Source: Megaustenia siamemsis
Lineage: Eukaryota; Mollusca; Gastropoda; Stylommatophora; Ariophantidae
Reading direction: 5' to 3'
Length of the DNA: 64,000 bases
NCBI GenBank assembly: GCA_032433765.1
Contig: JAVIAB010000051.1
Span: 145,983,568 to 146,047,567 of the forward strand
The position numbers and the translations under genes were made by a program. The stretch's first letter is position 1, and every line of letters begins with the position of its first letter. Of this stretch, positions 32,985 through 44,985 are shown one piece after another. The notes beneath the pieces were generated by a model. The model had not been told where the DNA came from. It did no database searches and saw only the letters and a list, made by a program, of their open reading frames with translations.

Positions 32985-34030
32985 AACAGCTTATCAACGT
33001 CAAGATCAGCGACAACAACAGCTTATCAACGTCAAGATCAGCGACAACAACAGCTAATCAACGTGAAGATCAACCACAACAACAGCTAATCAACGTCAAG
33101 ATCAGCGACAACAACAGCTTATCAACGTCAAGATCAGGAACAACAACTGCTTATCAGCTTCAAGATCAGGAACAACAACAGCTTATCAGCTTCAAGATCA
33201 GGAACAACAACAGCTAATCAACGTCAAGATCAGGAACAACAACAGCTTATCAACGTCAAGATCAGGAACAACAACATCTAATCAACGTGAAGATCAACCA
33301 CAACAACAGCTTATCAACGTCAAGATCAGGAACAACAACAGCTTATCAACTTCAAGATCAGGAACAACTGCTTATCAACTTCAAGATCAGGAACAACAAC
33401 AGCTTATCAACGTCAAGATCAGGAACAACAACTGCTTATCAACGTCAAGATCAGGAACAACAACTGCTTATCAACTTCAAGTCTGGAACAACAACAGCTA
33501 ATCAACGTCAAGATCAGGAGCAACAACTGCTTATCAACTTCAAGATCAGGAACAACAACAGCTTATCAACGTCAAGATAAGGAACAACAACAGCTTATCA
33601 ACGTCAAGATCAGGAACAACAACAGCTTATCAACGTCAAGATCAGGAACAACAACAGCTTATCAGCTTCAAGATCAGGAACAACAACAGCTTATCAGCTT
33701 CAAGATCAGGAACAACAACAGCTTATCAGCTTCAAGTCTGGAACAGCAACAGCTTATCAGCTTCAAGTCTGGAACAACAACAGCTTATCAACGTCAAGAT
33801 CAGAAACAACAACAGCTTATCAACGCCAAAGTCAGAAACAACAACAGCTTATCAACGTCAAGATCAGGAACAACAACAGCTTATCAACGTCAAGATCAAG
33901 TACAACAACAGCTTATCAACGTCAAGATCAGGAACAACAGCAGCTTATCAGCTTCAAGTCTGGAACAACAACAGCTTATCAGCTTCAAGATTAGGAACAA
34001 CAACAGCTTATCAGCGACAACAACAGCTTA
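32985..34030. repeat. Minisatellite, 32 bp unit, about 33 units
   Basis: Core CAACAGCTTATCAACGTCAA then GATCAGGAACAA. Variants (TTCAAG for GTCAAG, ACTGCTTATC) are interspersed and a few units are shortened. Because 32 is not a multiple of 3, one frame reads three different peptides in rotation (NNNSLSTS, SGTTTAYQ, DQEQQLLI). Confidence 0.96.
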
Positions 34031-34034
34031 TCAG

Positions 34035-34160
34035 CTCCAAGATCCTACTACGGCACCAGTGTCTCTTGAAACAGACTAACCAGTCTGACTCAGTGAGAAC
34101 GGTTACAAGAAGGAAATCAATCTGGTACTCAAAAACGTGGTACTGAAGTCGCAAACATTA
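34035..34160 (+). mobile_element. SINE-like repeat X fragment
   Basis: GAAACAGACTAACCAGTCTG and GGTACTCAAAAACGTGG match 62645-62740 and 11200-11250. It immediately follows the 32 bp minisatellite. Confidence 0.5.
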
Positions 34161-34164
34161 CAGC

Positions 34165-34516
34165 TTGCTGTAAATGTGGATTTATAGAAGAACAGGAGGA
34201 TTGGGTGAAAGGAAATGAAAACAAACGATGAAGTCTTAAAACAACTAAACATTATAAGAGAACTACAAAACACAATTTAATAAAACAAATGAGATTTTTG
34301 GGCCATGTTAAAAGACATAAAAGCCTCTAAAAGTTATCATGGAATGACAAATACAAGGTAAAAGAGGCAGACCAAGACTAACGTGGATCTAATAACATCA
34401 AAAGATGGAAAGCCAGTCCATGACAACATGCACCATCAAAGCAAGAGACAGGGCGGAAGGGTGCTGCACGGTAGTCAACCTTCGATACAGAGAAGCCACT
34501 CAATGATGATGTAAAC
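34165..34516 (+). mobile_element. LINE family C, 3' fragment
   Basis: GGATTTATAGAAGAACAGGA through AAACGATGAAGTCTTAAAAC to CACTCAATGATGATG, the C-terminal RT region of family C, with frameshifts. Confidence 0.78.
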
Positions 34517-34595
34517 CACAAGAAATCTAGGTCCACGTAACGTGCATTTAAAGTTGGCAAGCAAAACAATAGTGTCGGGTGAACAAAGAAAGAAT

Positions 34596-34599
34596 GAAG

Positions 34600-34633
<34 letters not shown>

Positions 34634-34700
34634 TAGGGAAGAACGAAAGAAAGAAGGGAAGAACGAAAGAAAGAAAGAAAGAAGAAAGAAAGAAAGAAAG
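34596..34700. repeat. AAAG/GAAG microsatellite
   Basis: Purine-only run of AAAG units with occasional GGG interruptions. Confidence 0.95.
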
Positions 34701-34807
34701 ATTCAACTTCAGTTAAAATTGTTTCATCTATTGTTGTATTTCTGCTTTATGAACAGATAATGTAGAGTTCATCGGCCGGAGAAATTACAAACATATAGAG
34801 CACATCG

Positions 34808-35045
34808 TCATCATCATCATCGAGTGCCTTCTCCACAACGAAGGTTGGCTTCCATGGATCGCCATTCTACTCTGTTTCTTGATTTGATTATGCAGGCTGT
34901 CATAGATTGACTTGTCTATCTTTTGATGTTACTCGTCCATGTTAGTCTTGGTCTGCCTCTGCGTCTTTTACCTTGTATTTTCCATTCCATTATTACTTTT
35001 AGTAGGCTGTTGTGTCTTTTAACATGCCCCAAAAATGTCATTTGC
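34808..35045 (-). mobile_element. LINE family C, 3' end fragment
   Basis: CATCATCATCATCGAGTGCC tail followed by the complement of the last ~220 bp of family C; 5' truncated at AAAAATGTCATTTGCC. Confidence 0.78.
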
Positions 35046-35394
35046 CTTGTACAGAGCCACGAAAATAGACAGACAATTATCTATTTCTGCTGATCTATTT
35101 TACTGTCAGGATTTATGTGTCTTTGAGAGGAAGAGGAAATCAAACCGCCATGTATACGAGATACAGAATCACATTAAAAGATATTTTTTAAATGTAGTTG
35201 TACGATTAAATTTATATTTTTTGGTGTAAACTAAAAATTAGAAAAAGACCAGAAAAATACCACATGGTACATGAGATGAAACATAATATTACCCGTCCGA
35301 AATACAATAATAATAATGGCTGATAAAAGAATAAAATAGAAATGGAATGAAAATGCAATTTTAATGCCATGAAAAATATATTAACATCAAGATT

Positions 35395-36116
35395 TTAAAA
35401 AATCTAAGCTAAAACTAAGAACATCAAAATGTGATATCTTCTCAACATTCCTGTATGGAACATAAACAGTGACTTTTGACAAGAAAACAGAACAGAAAAT
35501 TGAAGCCTTTGGAATGTGGATTTATAGAAGAATAAGAAAAATTGGATGAAAGGAAAAGAATCACTGAAGTGATGTTGTGGCGATTCATGATTGTACAAAG
35601 AAATTACGATGGTGTTTTTCTGTTGCCTTCCTTTGAAAACAAACTAACATCAAAACAAATAACACCAGGGCTAAAACTAAGAATAGCAAAATGTTACATC
35701 TTCTCAATTTTCATATATGGTGCAGAAACATGGACATTAGACAAGAAAACAGAACAGAGAATTGAAGCCTTTGAAATGTGGATATATAGAAGAATAGGTA
35801 GAATTTGATGGAAGGAAAAGAAAACAAATTATGAAGTCTTAAAACAAATAAAAATTAAAAGAGAACTACTAGACACAATTCAAATAAGACATATGAGATT
35901 TTTGGGGCATGTTAAAAGATACAGCAGCCTACTAAAAATAATACTGGATGGGAAAATGCAAGATAAAGGAGGCAGGCCAAGACTAACATGAACGAGTAAC
36001 ATCATCAGGATGGACAAGTCAACCTATGGCAACATGCACCATCAAAGCAAGAGACAGAGCGGAATGGCGCTCTATGGTAGCCAAACTTCGATACAGAGAC
36101 GGCACTCGATTATGAT
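35395..36116 (+). mobile_element. LINE family C, two fragments in tandem
   Basis: 35395-35555 is a decayed RT segment (LRTSKCDIFSTFLYGT, AFGMWIYRRIRKIG). From about 35556 a second unit starts with the 95 bp leader also seen at 6375-6470, then [40 protein letters not shown] and the 3' end CACTCGATTATGATGA. Both are broken. Confidence 0.78.
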
Positions 36117-36302
36117 GAATGGCTGACAACTGCTGAAAGGTCAGGTTATTATCTGACGCGTTATGCAATCGTCAGTAGACAGTGAAGTAAAGGTTTACAA
36201 ATACAAAGCTGCTGTAAAGCTGATAAAGGGGTGAAGATCGGTTTGATTTTGTTCTGCCCTAGGTAAAGTTGTAATTATAACTAATTTTTCCTTTTTGTTT
36301 CT

Positions 36303-36655
36303 TGTTCGTGCTCGGGAACGCAGACAACCGGCGAATGCCTTGTTGCTGTATAGTCGTGCTCGGGAAAACAGGCAACCCGTGGGTGTCCTGTTGCTGTATA
36401 GTCGTGCTCGGGAAAACAGACAACCCGTCGGTATCCTGTTGCTGTATTATCGTGCTCGGGAAAACAGACAACCCGTCGGTATCCTGTTGCTGTATTATCG
36501 TGCTCGGGAAAACAGACTACCCGCGGATGTTCTGTTGCTGTATAGTCGTGCTCGGGAAAACAGACAACCCGTGGGTGTCCTGTTGCTGTATAGTCGTGCT
36601 CGGAAAAACAGACTACCCGCGGATGTTCTGTTGCTGTATTATCGTGCACGGGAAA
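36303..36655. repeat. Minisatellite, 48 bp unit, about 7 units
   Basis: Core CGTGCTCGGGAAAACAGACA then ACCCGT...TGTTGCTGTATAGT. The period of 48 keeps two plus-strand frames and two minus-strand frames open at once, which is a property of the repeat and not of genes. Confidence 0.95.
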
Positions 36656-36782
36656 ACATAATTAAAAAGGTTTACAAGGTGTAAATTTGGTGAGAAATTA
36701 CTATAAAAGATAACAATAAAGAAAGTCAAGCAGTAACAAATGATGTATACTCGCTTGTACTCTTTTCCCACTATTAAGAACT

Positions 36783-37240
36783 CTGGGGCTGGATAGTCTA
36801 GATTTAGAAGTCGGCGTCAGGACATGAAGGACCTCAAAGCCCACCAGAAACGGTGGTGAATTTTAAAAATAAATAGGGAAAAGGTATTCGTGGTTTCTTT
36901 ATAACGTTACCCTCCCCTGATCTTTTCAGTAATTAAATCCGATGTCTAGCCCTCTCGGATAACGGTAATAAACAGGAGGTCCCGTGTGCACTCGCGCACG
37001 TTAAAGAACCCTTGGCAGTTAAAATATAAAAGAGTAGACCATAAATATGGCCGCTGCGCGGGAAAAAATTATCATAAGAAACCCACCCACAACATGGACG
37101 CAGGCCGTGCTACAGAGCTTGTGCACGTAGATTAGGATTCTCCTCGGATTTTCTTAAAATTTCCGAAGGGTATATCGGAGCACCTATGGGTTCTTCCGGT
37201 GTGCAGTGATAATAAACCTAGCAACAACAACAACCAAACA
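36783..37240 (+). mobile_element. SINE family U, second copy
   Basis: GGGGCTGGATAGTCTAG head, core AACAGGAGGTCCCGTGTGCA and CACGTTAAAGAACCCTTGGC, tail AGCAACAACAACAACC. Homologous throughout to 21260-21700. Confidence 0.78.
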
Positions 37241-37494
37241 ACGGTACTGCATGTCTCACAGAAATACAGGAGAGCGGAGATCACAAAGACAGAGGGAAAT
37301 GTACATACACTTCGTTGGTTTATCAACTCCTTGCACACATACAAATAGCTTGAGATAACTGCTGACTGTGTCTGCGAGATTTTGAACAAAAATAGTGGCA
37401 GTCATAAAAAGCTGGTTTACTAATTTAATTCTTTTTTATTCGAAAAAGCAGGAATGCTCCGCTATAATCCATTTTAAAAACCGTTCTAAATTGG

Positions 37495-37925
37495 ATACTT
37501 AGATTGCACCAAAGAAATAAAAAAATATAAAAAAAAGTACAGCTAACGCCAAAGTAGCATTTCAGAAAATGAAAAACAACTTGTGCAACAAGTCTATGTC
37601 AATATAAGTGAGAAAGGGAGTTCATAATGTCTATTTAGAGCCTATTTTCACCCATGAAAGCGAATTAAGGACGGTCGACAAACATATAAAGAGACGATTA
37701 GAGGCCACAGATATGGGATTTCTCAAAAAAACTTTGAGAGTTTCCTGAACAGATAAAAAAAAAAAAAAAAAAAAAAAAACGACGACACTCTCAAAAAGGC
37801 CACCACAAAAAAAAGTTCATTAAAAAATGCATCAGAAAGAAACATTAATCTGGCACAGCAAGAGGAAGGTTAAAATATTTTGTTATAACTGGCAAAATAC
37901 AGGAAAAGATAGATAGGAGACGACA
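37495..37925 (+). mobile_element. LINE family B, heavily decayed fragment
   Basis: GCATTTCAGAAAATGAAAAA, GACGATTAGAGGCCACAGAT and GGAAAAGATAGATAGG follow family B in order, interrupted by a 25 bp poly-A run (about 37750-37778). Confidence 0.7.
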
Positions 37926-37963
37926 TAGAGAGAATATACTATAATACTATAGTATATATATAT

Positions 37964-37965
<2 letters not shown>

Positions 37966-38004
<39 letters not shown>

Positions 38005-39355
38005 GTACCCTGCCGGTTGGCGTAGGCGATCATGTCCCTCCACAATCTTCTATCCACAGTGCATCGTATCAGTTCTGTTGTTGACTGTTTTCCATTCCAT
38101 GACACCAAGCTATCCAGTATTTTCTCTCTTTGTCGTCCGCGATCTCTCTTTCCTTTTATTTTTCCAGTTGTAACCAAGTATTCCAACTTTCCTCTTCTCA
38201 TGATGTGCCCAAAAAATGTTGATTGCTTCTTTCTGATGTTTTTTTAAGAGCTCCCTTTTTGTGTTGGCCTCTTTGAGAACTTCCTCATTGGTCTTTTTAT
38301 CTGTCCAGGGAACTTTCAACATTCTTCTGAGAAATCCCATCTCTGTGGCCTCTAACCGTCTTTTCATTTGTTTGTCTACTGTCCATGATTAGCTTCCATG
38401 GGTCAGAATTGGTTCTATATAGCACTGATGAACTCTCTTTCTCATTTTTATTGACATAGATTTGTTGCATAAGATATTTTTCATTTTCTTAATTGCTATT
38501 TTGGCCTGAGCTATTCTGCTTTTTATTTCTGTGGTGCATCTCCCATCTGATGTAATTATTGTGCCCAAGTATTTGAAACGTTGCACTTGTTTTAGATTTG
38601 TCTCGTTTATTTTTATGCTGCATGATGGTGATGATTGTTTCTTCGATATAACCATTACTTCTGTTTTCTTACTATTCAGACTGAGACCTTTCTTGTTGCT
38701 TTCTTCTACTATTATGTCTACCATTTCTTGTAGTTCGTTCTCTGTCTCTGCTATTAAGACTGTGTCATCCGCATATCGCAAATTATTTATGTTGTGACCG
38801 TTGACGTCAATTCATTTTTTGTCTACTATTGATCTCATAATATATTCGCTGTAAAGTGAAAACAAGTCCGGTGACAGAACACAGTCTTGTCTGACTCATT
38901 GTTTTATATATTGGAATTGTCCTGTTTGGTTGTTAATTCGTATAGCTGCTGTTTGTTGCCAGTACATATTTTTTATGATTCGCAGATCCTTGCCATCAAT
39001 GTTTAATTTCTCCAGCATATTGATTATATCCACATGCTTTACTTTGTCAAATGCTTTCGTGTAGTCTATAAAGCACATATATAGATCTTTCTTTACCTCT
39101 ATAGATCTTTCTATCAATGTTCTTAAGATGTATATTGCGTTATTGGTGCCCTTTCCTTCCACAAATCCACATTGTTCCTCACTTATTTCTGGTTTTATTT
39201 TGTTCCTTACACGTCTCATGATTATTCTTAGTAATATTTTAGTCATATGGCTCATGAGACTAATAGTGCGATGGTCTTCACAATCAGTAGCGCCTGACTT
39301 CTTCGGTATGGCTACAAAGATAGATTTTAGTAGATCCTCGGGTATGTGTCCAGTC
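37966..39355 (-). mobile_element. LINE family B, long copy
   Basis: From a CAT-repeat tail back to the RT N-terminal part. Open pieces: EEQCGFVEGKGTNNAIYILR with FIDYTKAFDKVKH (38896-39255), then RYADDTVLIAETENELQEMV (38389-38781) and [20 protein letters not shown]. The two RT pieces are separated by a frameshift near 38800-38900. Flanked on both sides by TA-rich tracts. Confidence 0.9.
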
Positions 39356-39409
39356 GATATATATTATCGATATTATATATATATATATATAATACTATAT
39401 AATATAATG

Positions 39410-40155
39410 GACTTCCGTTTCTAAGATGGCGGTCTAGTCCACGTTCTCTCGATCGCTGCAAAAAGTGTATTCGATGTTTGATTAATTTCAGTTCTCCATC
39501 GCACTCCTATGCGTTGCAGTCAAGATAATGATCTACTTATTACATCTGCGCTGATAAAACAATGTCGTACGCCTGCGATATTCCATTTTCGATAAATCAA
39601 GTGTTGTGAATGCGACCTTCCATCGTCTAGGCTTGTTCTGCGCTTTACGTCACATTGGTGCTGTTCATAACCGTTGTTGGATTTGCTTGACGCAAGTTAT
39701 TTCCATGTTACTTATTAATGTGAAATACTTCGTCAGCCGCAGTTTTATCGCTTTAGGGAATTTGCATTGATTTCTTTCGTCGTAGGCTACATTCACTAGA
39801 GTAATCAAGAATCTAAAGGGCACGTCATTGCTGTGCATGCGCCATTGTTATGTGTGCTACGTCATCGTAATGGCTCATCGTAAATCCCTATACCGGCGTT
39901 ACGCTAATCTTACGGTCTGTTGTTTGATGTGCGACGGGGATAATTTGACGACTAACTGTGTGTTTATATGATCGAAGTTGGAGTCAACAACGATGGTCTA
40001 ACATCATCAAGCGCTACACATTTTTAAAGAAATATGACTATCATTACTTTCGGGAGGATGTGAACTTCTGGTATATGGTGGATAGGCGGCAGGAACCATT
40101 GCAGGTTATGCATGAAAAGCGTTCCTTGTTGCAGTTTCCTCATATTCCAAGTCCA
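39410..40155. other. Repeat-like segment of unknown nature, possibly a retroelement 5' end
   Basis: Begins GGACTTCCGTTTCTAAGATG GCGG, with AAGATGGCGG resembling a YY1 site as at 5' ends of some LINEs. Parts (GGATAGGCGGCAGGAACCAT, TTTCCTCATATTCCAAGT) recur at 48367-48625. A 126-codon open frame at 39958 runs into a SINE and shows no known domain. Confidence 0.35.
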
Positions 40156-40156
40156 T

Positions 40157-40495
40157 GGGGGACTGGTTGGTCTCGAGGCAGGACGCTGGCCTCGGGACAG
40201 AGAGGTTGCGGGTTCAAATCTCGGCTCCACCGGTTGGGATTTTTATTTATGATTTCTCTCTGCGACAACCACCTCTGGTCTCAGCAGCGAGGCCCGGCTC
40301 GAAACGTCAGCTACTCATCGACGGAAAAAAAAACATGAGTACCTCCGAAGTCGGAGTTATCTATCTGCCTGTGCGGCGAGGGACCCCTGTGCACACGGCT
40401 GCCAGGGTCAAATGGATTAACACGCAAAATTCAGTTCCTAGTCTCTAGGGACTTCGTCAGAGTTGAAAGCTGGCGTACGCAAAAACTACAACAAC
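40157..40495 (+). mobile_element. tRNA-derived SINE family S, copy 2
   Basis: GGGACTGGTTGGTCTCGAGG (A-box), GCGGGTTCAAATCTCGG (good B-box), family body and an ACTACAACAACAGC tail. The best-preserved tRNA-like head of the three S copies. Confidence 0.88.
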
Positions 40496-40619
40496 AGCAA
40501 TATAATATAATTTTTACTATATAATATGTATATATAGATTGATTGTTATCGTGGTACGGGAAACAATCAACGACAGAATTTAATCGAACCTATTTTTTTT
40601 TCTATTCATGTAATCAGTT

Positions 40620-41760
40620 TCATTGTAACTGGGGCATCCCCATACCCGCTCCACCGCTCGTACAAGCATTCTTGAAGTGTATGTAGACTTATTTTTCTGT
40701 AAGAATTTTATCCTAGATACATCTACTTTTCCCACAATGCACTCTGGATCGACCAGACTCGTTTTTCACCTTTAAACACCCCCAGTCTCTCAACGAACGC
40801 ACCTTTGTTCTACCCATTCTTCTCCTCTGTTTTTAAGGAGCGCAGTAAAAACTTGGCGATGTCCCCTACGTCAAGCATAAAGCAACAGTCAGTGCCAGAG
40901 CTGCTTCTCTCTCTATTCTCATATTGGACACCGTAATGCTACACATGATAGAATTCCTAGCTACTTATCTGCCATGTTGGTATGCCACAAATTACCAAAA
41001 CTGCGTTGTTTGCGGGATACAGAACTATTCATGTACATGATCGGGTCCTCCTCAGGTGACGACACTTTTTTGTTGGATTCCCTATTTCGACCTTGGTAGC
41101 TCCGTCGGCCCAGTTGCGATACTCCCTGTCAAGTTGAATGATTATTTTTGTTACCCCCTTTTTCCACTGTTACTTCTATCCAAACATTACCAGACCTAAC
41201 GTCATTCAAATCACATTCATTATTATGGTCTATTTCGTCTCGGCCATCCATGATTTTCTACACCTGCCCTTGGTCGCATCCAAAACTGAATGCAAGGGAT
41301 ATTTATGTTCCTTACTACGTTCAACTAAGACAGGACCCGAGCAGATTTATTTCGGACTCGAATGCTCGGTAAGTTAAGTATCTCAGTGCATCTCTGGTGC
41401 ATCCGAGAACTGCCCGTAGGGCTATTTTTTAAAATCCTTTCCAGCTTTGCTATCTGAGTTAACGAGAGAGTGTGAATATCCAAACTAAAATCCAGTACTG
41501 AGAGCAACACGGTCTGCATAAGCGAGAACAGTAACGATTGCTGGAGGGTCGCCCTGGCCATGATCTTGATCACGCTGACACCCCTCCTTGACTTTTGAAT
41601 GGCATTGCTCACGTGTTGATTGAAAGAAAAGGATCTATCAAATGATTTTCCCAAATTCTTAATAGTCGGACTCACGATGATTGCACTACTGTAATCTGTG
41701 ACTGGGAGGGTGTCTTGAACTATTCTGTTGTTCAGCAAACATCATATTACAGAAGCCATG
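40620..41760 (-). mobile_element. LINE family H, RT C-terminal fragment
   Basis: Reads IKNLGKSFDRSFSFNQHVSN, QKSRRGVSVIKIMARATLQQ, VLLSVLDFSLDIHTLSLTQI and LPSIRVRNKSARV, the thumb region of a Jockey/CR1-like reverse transcriptase, followed by a decayed C-terminal part down to about 40620. No catalytic box is left. Confidence 0.72.
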
Positions 41761-41815
41761 TTTGGATTAATGGGTTGTAGTTTTAGTTGTAGTTTTAAGT
41801 TGTAGTTTTAATTGT

Positions 41816-42748
41816 CTTCTTCTTCTTCTTTTACCTTTTAGCTCCCAGTGAAGCATAGGTCTTCAACAAACACTTTCCAAGTCGTTCTGTTTTTTGCCAT
41901 TCTTTTAAGATCATTCCATGTCTTCCCCATCATCTTCATCTCCGCTTCGATTTGTCTTCTCCAAGAATTCCTTGGTCTTCCTCTTTGTCTTTTCCCCTGT
42001 GGATTCCAAAAAAGGGCCTGTTGTGTAATACTCTCAGTTGGCTTCCGTAGTGTGTGTCCTATCCATCGCCATCGTCTTCGCTGTATCTCTTTATCCACTG
42101 GTATTTGACCGGTACATTTCCATAATTCCACGTTAGTGACTTTGTCCTGCCATTTCCATCCCTTTATTCTGCGCAAGCATCCATTAATGAAAGTCTGTAC
42201 CTTCGTGATTGTCAATTTTGTCATTCTCCATGTTTCACAGCCATATAATAGGACCGACTTAAAATTTGAGTTGAAAATTTTTATTTTTGTATTTAGCCTA
42301 ATTTCTTTGGATTTCCATATGTTTCCCAGTGCAATGAAAGCTCCTCTTGCTTTTGATATCCTTATTTTGGTATCATTTTCTGTTCCTCCCTCTTTATCTA
42401 TATTACTGCCCAGATATATATAAGATTGTACGTCTAGTAGAGGTATTTCTCCTAGTTTTATTTGGTCATTGCCAACTGCATTAATTCTCATAATGTTGGT
42501 CTTATCTCTATTAATCTTCAGTCCTAGCTGTTGTGATCTCTCATCTAATATACTCGTTTTATCCTGCATCTGTTGATGGCTGTGTGATAGGAGAGCTATG
42601 TCATCAGCAAAGTCTAAATCATCAAGTTGTTTGGTCAGTGACCACTGGATCCCATTTCTGTTGTTTTGAGTTATTTTCATAATCCAGTCTACGACCAGTA
42701 GAAAGAGAAATGGAGACAGGAGGCATCCTTGTCCATTACTCCTGTTCT
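41816..42748 (-). mobile_element. LINE family D, 5'-truncated, long open frame
   Basis: Open from its 5' edge to the stop at 41838 (at least 300 codons). RT box QGCLLSPFLFLLVVDWIMK, catalytic FADD in LDFADDIALLS, YLGSNIDKEG, GCETWR, then GHTLRKP and GKRQRGRPRNSWRRQIEAEM. The 3' tail is GAAGAAGAAGAAGA. Exact 13 bp duplications TAGTTTTAATTGT flank it (41803-41815 / 42749-42761). No stop has accumulated, so it is a young insertion although dead by truncation. Confidence 0.93.
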
Positions 42749-42761
42749 TAGTTTTAATTGT

Positions 42762-42995
42762 AGTTATAGTTATAGTTGTAGTTAGTCGAAGGCCCCAGTA
42801 TCACTGCAAACAAATTAAAATCCATAATTGCTCAACCACCCGTGCCAGTGGAATCATCCGAATTAACACCTCATCGCATTGAAGGATCCAAACAAACAAT
42901 GGCAGCTGCAGTCCCCATCATAGCAGCTACAGGACACTCCAAAAGACATAAGGCGTAATTGCACCGAAAGTAAACATAGCCAAACTGTCCATTGT
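42762..42995 (-). mobile_element. SINE-like repeat V, copy 1 (tail split by LINE D)
   Basis: AGTCGAAGGCCCCAGTATCA and CCAGTGGAATCATCCGAATT are shared with 47450-47665 and 48755-48970. The hexamer-rich tail (GTTATA/GTTGTA on the plus strand) continues left of LINE D at 41775-41815, so LINE D landed in the tail. Confidence 0.75.
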
Positions 42996-43234
42996 CATAC
43001 GATATCATCATTCATCGTAAACAATCGGAATATCGAAACACGATCCGGATGAAAAACACAGCTCACGGTGTACACAGAGCATTAAGCTCAGCCGCTTCGA
43101 CAGCAAGTCGGACTTGAATATGATGAAGCTGCAACAAGGAATTGATACTATTCCCTGTTGACGAGAATTATGGAAGAACAACGCATAGGCCAACCAGTAT
43201 GGCATGTAATGATGAGATTGGATAATGAAAAACA

Positions 43235-43560
43235 CATTTGTCTTCTGGTGAATCTGACGGGGAGTCGATTTTCTTCACATGAAGATTTAGAATATGTTGA
43301 TGACATCTGAACACTGACTCATTCCTACCAAGACATCAATGAAGAAACAGACCATTTGCGCCAATACAGCAAACAAGTTTGATTGAGTAAAGACATCAAA
43401 ACACAGAAATCATAGCCGTCAATTGAAAGAATTTATCACCAGCCAAAATAGAAAACAAGGAGCCGGCAACCAAGAAATCATTCACACACATGGCAAGTAT
43501 TGTCTAACATGATGGGGGAACCAATAAATATATCTGGCTTGATATGAGTCCACACAACGT
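43235..43560 (+). mobile_element. LINE family J, decayed RT fragment
   Basis: Reads SEDLEYVDD, a stop, then THSYQDINEETDHLRQYSKQ and DIKTQ, a mutated catalytic box (YVDD) and the following region of an RT. The preceding 43118-43218 ends in a decayed family B 3' end (GGCATGTAATGATGAG). Confidence 0.55.
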
Positions 43561-43599
43561 TTGAAGGTCCAGACAAGGAACACATACACCAGGTTAAGG

Positions 43600-43938
43600 A
43601 TATATGAGAACTGTGTAATTGTAGTACTTTTATAGGGATATATGAGAGATGTGTAATTGTAGTACTTTTATAAGGATATATGAGAGCTGTGTAATTGTAG
43701 TACTTTTATAAGGATATATGAGAACTGTGTAATTGTAGTACTTTTATAAGGATATATGAGAACTGTGCAATTGTAGTACTTTTATAAGGATATATGAGAA
43801 CTGTGTAATTAATTGTAGCACTTTTATAAGGATATATGAGAACTGTGTAATTGTAATACTTTTACAAGGATACATGAGAACTGTGTTTTTGCAGTACTTT
43901 TAGAAGGATATATGAGAACTGTGTAATTGTAGTACTGT

Positions 43939-43940
<2 letters not shown>
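43600..43940. repeat. Minisatellite, 38 bp unit, about 9 units
   Basis: Core AAGGATATATGAGAACTGTG then TAATTGTAGTACTTTTAT. Degraded copies continue to about 44160 (ATATGAGTACTGTGCA). Confidence 0.93.

Positions 43941-43987
<47 letters not shown>
43941..43987. repeat. TA microsatellite
   Basis: Uninterrupted TA dinucleotides at the right edge of the 38 bp array. Confidence 0.97.
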
Positions 43988-43991
<4 letters not shown>

Positions 43992-44349
43992 ACTGCTCTT
44001 TCACTACTTAATATATGGATATATGAGAAATGTGTATTTACAGTTCTTCTGTAAGAATATAAGAGTGCTGTGCACTTTCAGTATTTCTGCATGATGATAT
44101 GAATGCACAGACAATTAGATATTTTTACACAAATATATGAGTACTGTGCACCCTCAACATTTCTACACGTACGTCCGTAAATGCTGGAAACAACAAAGAG
44201 GAAGCTTTAAGACTCATCCTGAATGTGGGAAATTCGCAGCATAATTTGGTCAAACAAAATCACAATCACTAATTGTTAAAAAGGTGCCACAAGGAAGAGG
44301 TGCATGCGGCGACAGGAGGCAGGCGATGCGGTTGGGTAAGTCACCTGAT

Positions 44350-44480
44350 CACAAGAAATTTAGAAATTATCGCAAAACTAGAAATGATCACAAGAAAACT
44401 AGAAGTAAACTAGAAATGATCACAAGAAAACTAGAAGTAAACTAGAAATGATCACAAGAAAACTAGAAATGATCATAGGA
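44350..44480. repeat. Short tandem repeat of an ACTAGAA/GATCACAAG motif
   Basis: AACTAGAAATGATCACAAGA recurs four times with an AACTAGAAGTA spacer in some copies. Confidence 0.8.
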
Positions 44481-44694
44481 AATCTATAATTGATTTAAAA
44501 AAAAATAATTTTGACTTCGGAAGAAATTGAAAAGAGAGTCAGATCAAGAACATTAGAAACAAAGAGGGACAGTTTGGGGCAGAGATGGGGTACTTTGAGA
44601 AAGATGAGCCAGTGCATTAACGAAGTGGAGGAGCTCTATTGAAGTTCAAACAAGACGTCTCGGTACTCGCTACTTTCTCGGTCTCTCACAAAGT

Positions 44695-44985
44695 AACATA
44701 AAACAACTAACAATGAAAAGAGAACTACTAAACACAATTCAAACAAGACAAATGAGATTTTTGATGACTTGTTAAAAGAAACAACAGCCTACTGAAAGTA
44801 ATATTGGAAGGAAAAATACAAGGCAAAAGAGGCACAAGCAGACCAAGACTAACATGGAGTAGTAACATCAAAAGTAGGACAAGTCAGCCTATGACAACCT
44901 ACACCATCAAGGCAAGAGATAGCGGAATGGTGTTCCATGGTAGTTAACCTTCGATGCGGAGACGGCTCTCAATGATGATGATAAA
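44695..44985 (+). mobile_element. LINE family C, 3' fragment
   Basis: AAAAGAGAACTACTAAACAC, GGCAAAAGAGGCACAAGCAG, CAAGGCAAGAGATAGCGGAA and a CTCAATGATGATGAT end; frameshifted. Confidence 0.75.

Noticed and set aside
36281..36684. Cys-rich and Arg-rich frames of 120-130 residues
   Set aside because: All are readings of the 48 bp minisatellite.
39958..40338. 126-residue open frame
   Set aside because: Runs into SINE S and has no recognisable domain; likely chance.
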